A stretch of 9,647 nt of DNA from Actinomycetota bacterium (GTDB lineage: Bacteria; Actinomycetota; CADDZG01; JAHWKV01), in NCBI GenBank assembly GCA_019347725.1, contig JAHWKV010000019.1, forward strand, positions 1-9,647, in the 5' to 3' direction. The notes under the pieces were generated by a model. It saw only the letters and a list, made by a program, of their open reading frames with translations. It was not told the DNA's origin and did no database searches. Shown one piece after another: positions 6,240-9,647 of this stretch (its first letter is position 1; every line of letters starts with the position of its first letter). The position numbers were made by a program, and so were the translations under genes.

Positions 6240-7103
6240 ATGATGAGCGAGGACGCGGTGTTGGAGGTTCGCGATCTTCGCTATCGCTATCCGGGGCGAA
6301 CCGATCCCGCGCTCGACAGCGTAACGTTCCGGGTCGGCAGGTGCGAGATATTTGGCTTCCTGGGGCCCAGCGGGGCCGGGAAGACCACCACCCAGCGGGC
6401 TATTTTGGGGCTCGTAGAAGGATGGACCGGCAGTATCGCAGTGCTGGGCCGGGAGCGTGGCAAGTGGGGGTCGGAGCTGTTCGACTCGATCGGCGTGGCG
6501 TTCGAGCTGCCCGTGGGGTATCCCAGGCTGACCGGCCGTGAGGACCTCGACCATTTTTCAAACCTGCACGGCCGTACTTGCCGGGATTCGGGAGAGGTCC
6601 TTGAAGCGGTTGGTCTGACGGAGGTGGCCGGCGAGCCGGTCGGCAGCTACTCCAAAGGGATGAGGGCCCGGCTCAACCTGGCCCGGGCCATCCTGCACTC
6701 CCCGCAGCTGCTGTTTCTGGACGAGCCCACCGCCGGGCTGGATCCGGTGAACGCTGCATCGATTCGTGAGCTGATCCTGGCCGAGCGGGATCGCGGGTGC
6801 TCCGTTTTCTTAACCACGCACGACATGGTGGCCGCCGACGCGGTCTGCGACCGCGTGGCGTTTATCGTCGACGGCCGCATCGCCGCGTGTGACTCACCGC
6901 GCGCGCTGCACCTGCAGTTCGGCGAGCCGTACATCAGGGTTGAGCACCGGACCGAGGCCGGTCTCGTCACCACCATCTTCCCCCTCGGCACGGCCTCTGC
7001 GGAGCTTACCGATCTTCTGGCTTCGGGCCGCGTCGAGACGGTCCATACCTCCGAGGCTGGACTCGACCGGGTCTTTACCGAGATAACCGGCCGAAGGCTG
7101 TGA
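6240..7103 (+). CDS. ABC-2 type exporter, ATP-binding protein
   Basis: The ATPase subunit that powers the permease encoded next to it, on the cytoplasmic side of the membrane. Counted from ATG 6240 it has 287 residues. Walker A is GPSGAGKT (42-49). The Q-loop region is VAFELPVGYPRLTGRED, with E in place of the usual Q. The signature is SYSKGMRARLNLARA in place of LSGGQ, typical of drug and ABC-2 exporters. Walker B is LLFLDEPTAGLD (157-168), and the switch histidine is H194 in LTTHD. The start is uncertain: ATG 6240 and ATG 6243 adjoin, and the frame stays open to TTG 6201, but homology begins at VLEVRDLRY. The stop overlaps the start of the permease (GTGA), so the two are translationally coupled. 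The pair resembles the Rv2688c/Rv2687c/Rv2686c fluoroquinolone exporter of Mycobacterium; the substrate here is unknown. Confidence 0.93.
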   Translation: MMSEDAVLEVRDLRYRYPGRTDPALDSVTFRVGRCEIFGFLGPSGAGKTTTQRAILGLVEGWTGSIAVLGRERGKWGSELFDSIGVAFELPVGYPRLTGREDLDHFSNLHGRTCRDSGEVLEAVGLTEVAGEPVGSYSKGMRARLNLARAILHSPQLLFLDEPTAGLDPVNAASIRELILAERDRGCSVFLTTHDMVAADAVCDRVAFIVDGRIAACDSPRALHLQFGEPYIRVEHRTEAGLVTTIFPLGTASAELTDLLASGRVETVHTSEAGLDRVFTEITGRRL

Positions 7104-8578
7104 CCGGTCGGCCGTCGCCCGCCGCCCTGCTGGCGACCGAGCTCAAGCTGCACCGCCGTCACGGGGTGCTGGCCGGGACCGTCGCGATGGGCGTCATGTG
7201 GAGCCTGGTCCTGCTTTCCCTTCCGCCGGGCTGGCGGCCCACGGTCGCCCCGTGGATCCTGTTTTTCGAGGTGAGCGCGCTGGGGTTCTTTTTCGTACCG
7301 GCTCTTGCGGTGTCCGAGCGCGGCAACGGCGTGACCGCGGCGCTGCGGCTGACCCGGCTGTCGCCGGCAGTCGCATTGGGTGTCCGCCTGAGCGCGCTGT
7401 CGTTGTATGCACTTGCGGTTGCCGCCGTGCTGCTTTGGATCGCCGGGTCGGCCGGTCCGGTGGCGATGAGCGGGGTGGCGCTCGCCGGGGTGCTGTTTTG
7501 CCTGATCGCCGTGCTCATGGTCGGACGCGCGGACAGCCTGACCGCGTTCTTTGCCCGCGCCCCGGGCATCGCCATCGCGCTTTTGCTCCCGGCGCTGCTG
7601 GACGCCGGCGGCCTCATCGATTCGCCGTTGCTGTTGCTCTCGCCGGCAACCGCCGCCTTCGAGATGCTGCGGGGTCGAGCCGGCGTGGCCGGAGTGGTTT
7701 GGATACTGCTGTGGATCGCCGGTTTGTCGGTAGCCGCCGTCCGTATCGGCTTCGAGGTCCGGCCTGCGCGCGGAGGCCGGACTCCCGGCCGGGTACGGCC
7801 ACAGATTGTCACCCTGTCCGGAAACGGGCGTTGGGCTGCGGCGCGATCTTTTGCCCGTGTGGATGCGCGCACGCTGGTAACCGACCGGATTGCCCTGCTG
7901 CTACTGGCGGGTATCCCGTTGATCGCTCTGGCTCTGCGGTGGGTATCGGGACCCGGGATCGATTGGATGCAGACTCGCTACGGGGTGGACCTGGCGCCCG
8001 ACCTGCCGGCCATCGCCGCGTTCGTTCTTGCGATACATGTGCCCGTGATTTTGGGGTCAATGGCCGGATTGCTGTTTTTGGAGGATCGGGACTCCGGTCT
8101 CTTGCCGGCTATCGCAGTTGCTCCTGCAGCGCTGCGCACGCTGGTCGTCTACCGGATGGCCGCAACGATGCTCGCCACAGCGCTGGCTGTGGCGGGCGGA
8201 ATGTGGGTTGCGGGTGTCGGTCACCCGGCCGGTGGCGTGGGAGTAGCTGCGACGGCGGCAACCGGGGCGGCGGTCGCCACCGTTCCCGCGGTGATACTCG
8301 CGGGTGTTGCCCGCGACCGGGTGCAGGGAATGGCTTTGATGAAGGCAATTACGGTACCTCTGTACCTGCCGGTGGCCTGGTGGTTCGTCGCCGGCCCGGC
8401 GGGGTGGCTGTTTGCCCTGGCTCCCACCGGTTGGTCCGCCCGCGCGCTGTGGGCCGGGACCGCACCACAGAGCGCCATAGCTGTGGTCGGCTGCGGGGTG
8501 ACGGCGTCGGTCTTGCATTTCCTCATGCCGGTAAGCGTCTCCGGCGGGCTTCGACGGCTACCGGGGGGTCGCCGGTAA
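7100..8578 (+). CDS. ABC exporter permease, apparent fusion of two permease halves
   Basis: A 492-residue integral membrane protein starting at GTG 7100, which overlaps the ATPase stop by 4 bases. About 12 hydrophobic segments fall into two groups, residues 22-218 and 263-478, linked by a basic hydrophilic stretch (220-260). Each half has, after its second segment, the same kind of sequence: VSERGNGVTAALRLTRLSP (71-89) and LEDRDSGLLPAIAVAPAAL (327-345). Each is followed by an R and a long hydrophobic segment ending LAVA. This is how single-domain ABC-2 permeases of the Rv2687c and Rv2686c type look, so here the two subunits seem to be joined. It would form the membrane channel with two copies of the ATPase; the substrate is unknown. 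The last 56 bases overlap the end of the opposing gene. Confidence 0.85.
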   Translation: MTGRPSPAALLATELKLHRRHGVLAGTVAMGVMWSLVLLSLPPGWRPTVAPWILFFEVSALGFFFVPALAVSERGNGVTAALRLTRLSPAVALGVRLSALSLYALAVAAVLLWIAGSAGPVAMSGVALAGVLFCLIAVLMVGRADSLTAFFARAPGIAIALLLPALLDAGGLIDSPLLLLSPATAAFEMLRGRAGVAGVVWILLWIAGLSVAAVRIGFEVRPARGGRTPGRVRPQIVTLSGNGRWAAARSFARVDARTLVTDRIALLLLAGIPLIALALRWVSGPGIDWMQTRYGVDLAPDLPAIAAFVLAIHVPVILGSMAGLLFLEDRDSGLLPAIAVAPAALRTLVVYRMAATMLATALAVAGGMWVAGVGHPAGGVGVAATAATGAAVATVPAVILAGVARDRVQGMALMKAITVPLYLPVAWWFVAGPAGWLFALAPTGWSARALWAGTAPQSAIAVVGCGVTASVLHFLMPVSVSGGLRRLPGGRR

Positions 8579-9230
8579 AGGTGTGGGCGGTTTTCTCGAA
8601 GGGGTTGCCCAGCCCATCCCGGCTCAGGTTGTTCCAATCGGCGCCCTGGATCACCGCCCAGGGAGCGCCGACTAAGACGTAGGTGAAGTAGAAACCCAGC
8701 TCCCCGATGGCGGCCACAGTCCGGCTGTGCACCGCTTCGTGGCAGGCCAGGGGCCTGGCCACGCACCCGCCGGCGAACCTGCCGTGTTGAGCCCACCCGA
8801 CAGCACCGAGAGCGAGCACGGAGGCGCCTTTGCCGGCCGGGACAAAGATCATCCCGGCCTGAAAGTCGACGGGGCGTCCACGTGCCCTACAGGCTATTGC
8901 CGCGGCCACACCGAAGGTCGTGGTGAGCGGCGAGCGCAACCACTTCACGACCGCACTCAGGGCCCAAAGATCTCTGCGTGTGCGCGCGTCCAACCGCGGG
9001 GGGAGCGTGACGCCCAAAATCCCGGTGGCGGCGTAGATCGCAAGCCCCCCGAGTGGGCCGGTTCCCGCCAGCGCGGCATACAGGTAGCTTGCAGGGGCAG
9101 CACCGAGGGACCCGCCCAGGACCCAAAGCAGACGCTCGTCCCAGGTGTGCACTCGGTTCGTCAGCGCCCCGCCCGCGCCGAGCGCGGCCCCGATAGGCAC
9201 GGCGAGCATGTACCACGGTGACATCAACAC
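8523..9230 (-). CDS. Membrane protein with HExxH zinc-peptidase motif
   Basis: A 235-residue protein. The first 75 residues hold about three hydrophobic segments (7-24, 34-55, 58-77). The middle is moderately hydrophobic, followed by VDFQAGMIFVPAG. The C-terminal part has H164-EAV-H168, the zinc-peptidase HExxH pattern, then a hydrophobic stretch (FYFTYVLVGAPWAVI), and then NPFEKTA (209-215). The order HExxH, hydrophobic helix, NPFE is what I recall from small DUF4157-like putative metallopeptidases; E212 could be the third zinc ligand. The substrate is unknown. The start is GTG 9230, with TTG 9227 and ATG 9224 directly after it, and no strong ribosome site decides among them. The gene converges on the ABC permease with a 56-bp overlap and is divergent from the unrecognised gene at 9343. 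The conserved NPFE region argues that the frame is real. Confidence 0.75.
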   Translation of the reverse strand: MLMSPWYMLAVPIGAALGAGGALTNRVHTWDERLLWVLGGSLGAAPASYLYAALAGTGPLGGLAIYAATGILGVTLPPRLDARTRRDLWALSAVVKWLRSPLTTTFGVAAAIACRARGRPVDFQAGMIFVPAGKGASVLALGAVGWAQHGRFAGGCVARPLACHEAVHSRTVAAIGELGFYFTYVLVGAPWAVIQGADWNNLSRDGLGNPFEKTAHTFTGDPPVAVEARRRRLPA

Positions 9231-9293
9231 CCCGGCAGCCGCACGATACGCTCGGCTTGTTCTATCAACGTCGGGTGGATGCAGGATCGGCTT

Positions 9294-9322
9294 TTGCGGG
9301 CCGGCCGGTACCGCAATAGGAT
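9294..9322 (+). promoter_or_regulatory. Candidate promoter of the 9343 gene, with an overlapping inverted repeat
   Basis: TTGCGG (9294-9299) and TAGGAT (9317-9322) lie exactly 17 bases apart. The predicted start of transcription is about 9329, giving a leader of roughly 14 bases that contains the ribosome site. TTGCGG and CCGCAA (9311-9316) form 6-bp inverted arms with an 11-base spacer, covering the -35 box and the whole promoter spacer. A repressor bound there would block the promoter. Arms of this length could be chance. Confidence 0.45.
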
Positions 9323-9333
9323 CGAGCGATTAC

Positions 9334-9339
9334 GGAGGA
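9334..9339 (+). promoter_or_regulatory. Ribosome binding site of the 9343 gene
   Basis: GGAGGA ends 3 bases before the ATG at 9343 and is a nearly perfect Shine-Dalgarno match, though with tight spacing. It supports this start for a gene that has no recognised homology. Confidence 0.7.
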
Positions 9340-9342
9340 CGC

Positions 9343-9647
9343 ATGGCTGAAGGTCACGGGGACCCCATCAAGGACGAGGCCGCCTTTGAGGCGCTTCCCG
9401 AGGATGTCAAAGACGAGATAAGGGCCGACGTTTTTCTCCTTCGATCCAACCTTCCGCCCGGGGAGCTGCCCGAGGACCAGCCGGTGGGCATAGGCGCCAC
9501 CTCCGAGGGCTTCCTGGTGGTAAGAGCCGGTCACGCAGCCTATCAACTGACCGCTAACGGGGCGACGATTAAGGCCTCCGGGAGCGCGGAAGGTCTTTTG
9601 TTGACCACCTACAAGGACGGCAGGGTGGTGGAGGGCCCCCAGAAAGC
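9343..9647 (+). CDS. Unrecognised protein, 3' end beyond the window
   Basis: The frame is open from ATG 9343 to the window edge, giving 101 complete codons with no stop. The strong GGAGGA site and a promoter with correct spacing support it. The N-terminal third is acidic (MAEGHGDPIKDEAAFEALPEDVKDEI begins it), followed by about 25 residues rich in P and E (LPPGELPEDQP). After that comes a run of alternating hydrophobic and polar residues (GFLVVRAGHAAYQLTANGATIKASG, then LLLTTYKDG), which looks like a beta-strand domain. There is no signal peptide or membrane segment in what is visible, so a cytoplasmic protein is likely. I do not recognise a family and assign no function. It is divergent from the HExxH membrane protein, with 112 bases between them. 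Confidence 0.75.
   Translation, partial: MAEGHGDPIKDEAAFEALPEDVKDEIRADVFLLRSNLPPGELPEDQPVGIGATSEGFLVVRAGHAAYQLTANGATIKASGSAEGLLLTTYKDGRVVEGPQK

Noticed and set aside
3675..6554. A 959-codon open frame on the minus strand opposite lon
   Set aside because: It lies antisense to a complete, motif-rich lon gene. Its protein is full of H, R, Q and L with no recognisable domain, as expected for the complement of a GC-rich coding frame with few A/T third positions.
7198..8682. A 494-codon plus-strand frame overlapping the ABC permease
   Set aside because: It is out of frame with the permease, is very rich in R, G and C, and lacks membrane segments or motifs. The permease frame has the GTGA coupling and clear transmembrane helices.
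8727..9221. A 164-codon plus-strand frame opposite the HExxH gene
   Set aside because: Its composition is that of an antisense shadow (rich in G, R, P, H and Q). The opposite frame has hydrophobic segments plus HEAVH and NPFE motifs.
1..9647. Search for tRNA, rRNA, CRISPR arrays, insertion sequences, attachment sites and long repeats
   Set aside because: No direct repeats with regular spacers, no transposase or integrase motifs and no cloverleaf-like sequence were seen. The intergenic regions are all short (about 120 bases or less).

Overview
The window is a compact, GC-rich chromosomal segment with no RNA genes, mobile elements, CRISPR arrays or gene-free stretch over 300 bases. Several features suggest an uncultured actinobacterium: a class II (GlpX-type) fructose-bisphosphatase, a sucrase/ferredoxin-like (Apd1-type) protein, GTG starts, apparent leaderless promoters, a HAIR-like element in front of lon, and an exporter resembling the mycobacterial Rv2686c-Rv2688c system. 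The phylum assignment is inference from gene content, not a measurement.

Layout. At the left edge a minus-strand reading frame (1-388) starts as glutamate dehydrogenase and changes in mid-protein into D-alanine-D-alanine ligase. Codon use changes at the same place, so this end of the sequence is probably chimeric. Upstream of it on the same strand is a small PGPGW-type membrane protein (434-715). This gene is divergent from glpX (834-1841), which is followed by a single-domain 5'-3' exonuclease (about 1885-2766) that lacks a canonical start codon. The exonuclease runs tail to tail, with a 35-bp overlap, into a minus-strand bis-histidinyl [2Fe-2S] protein of the sucrase/ferredoxin-like family (2732-3658).

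That gene is divergent from lon (3783-6131). The two apparent promoters have -35 boxes that form the arms of a HAIR-like inverted repeat, so a heat-shock type regulator could control both. A strong GC hairpin follows lon. Next is a two-gene ABC-2 exporter operon: an ATPase (6240-7103) coupled by a 4-bp overlap to a 492-residue permease (7100-8578) that looks like two permease halves fused. The permease overlaps, tail to tail, a minus-strand membrane protein with a zinc-peptidase HEAVH motif (8523-9230). After a 112-bp divergent intergenic region, an unrecognised acidic protein starts at 9343 and runs off the window.

Functionally this is mostly housekeeping: gluconeogenesis (glpX), DNA processing (5' nuclease), protein quality control (lon) and export (ABC pair). 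I do not see a convincing new multi-gene system. The points most worth a second look are the chimeric left end, the lon/sucrase-ferredoxin control region, the fused permease, the HExxH membrane protein and the exonuclease without a start codon.
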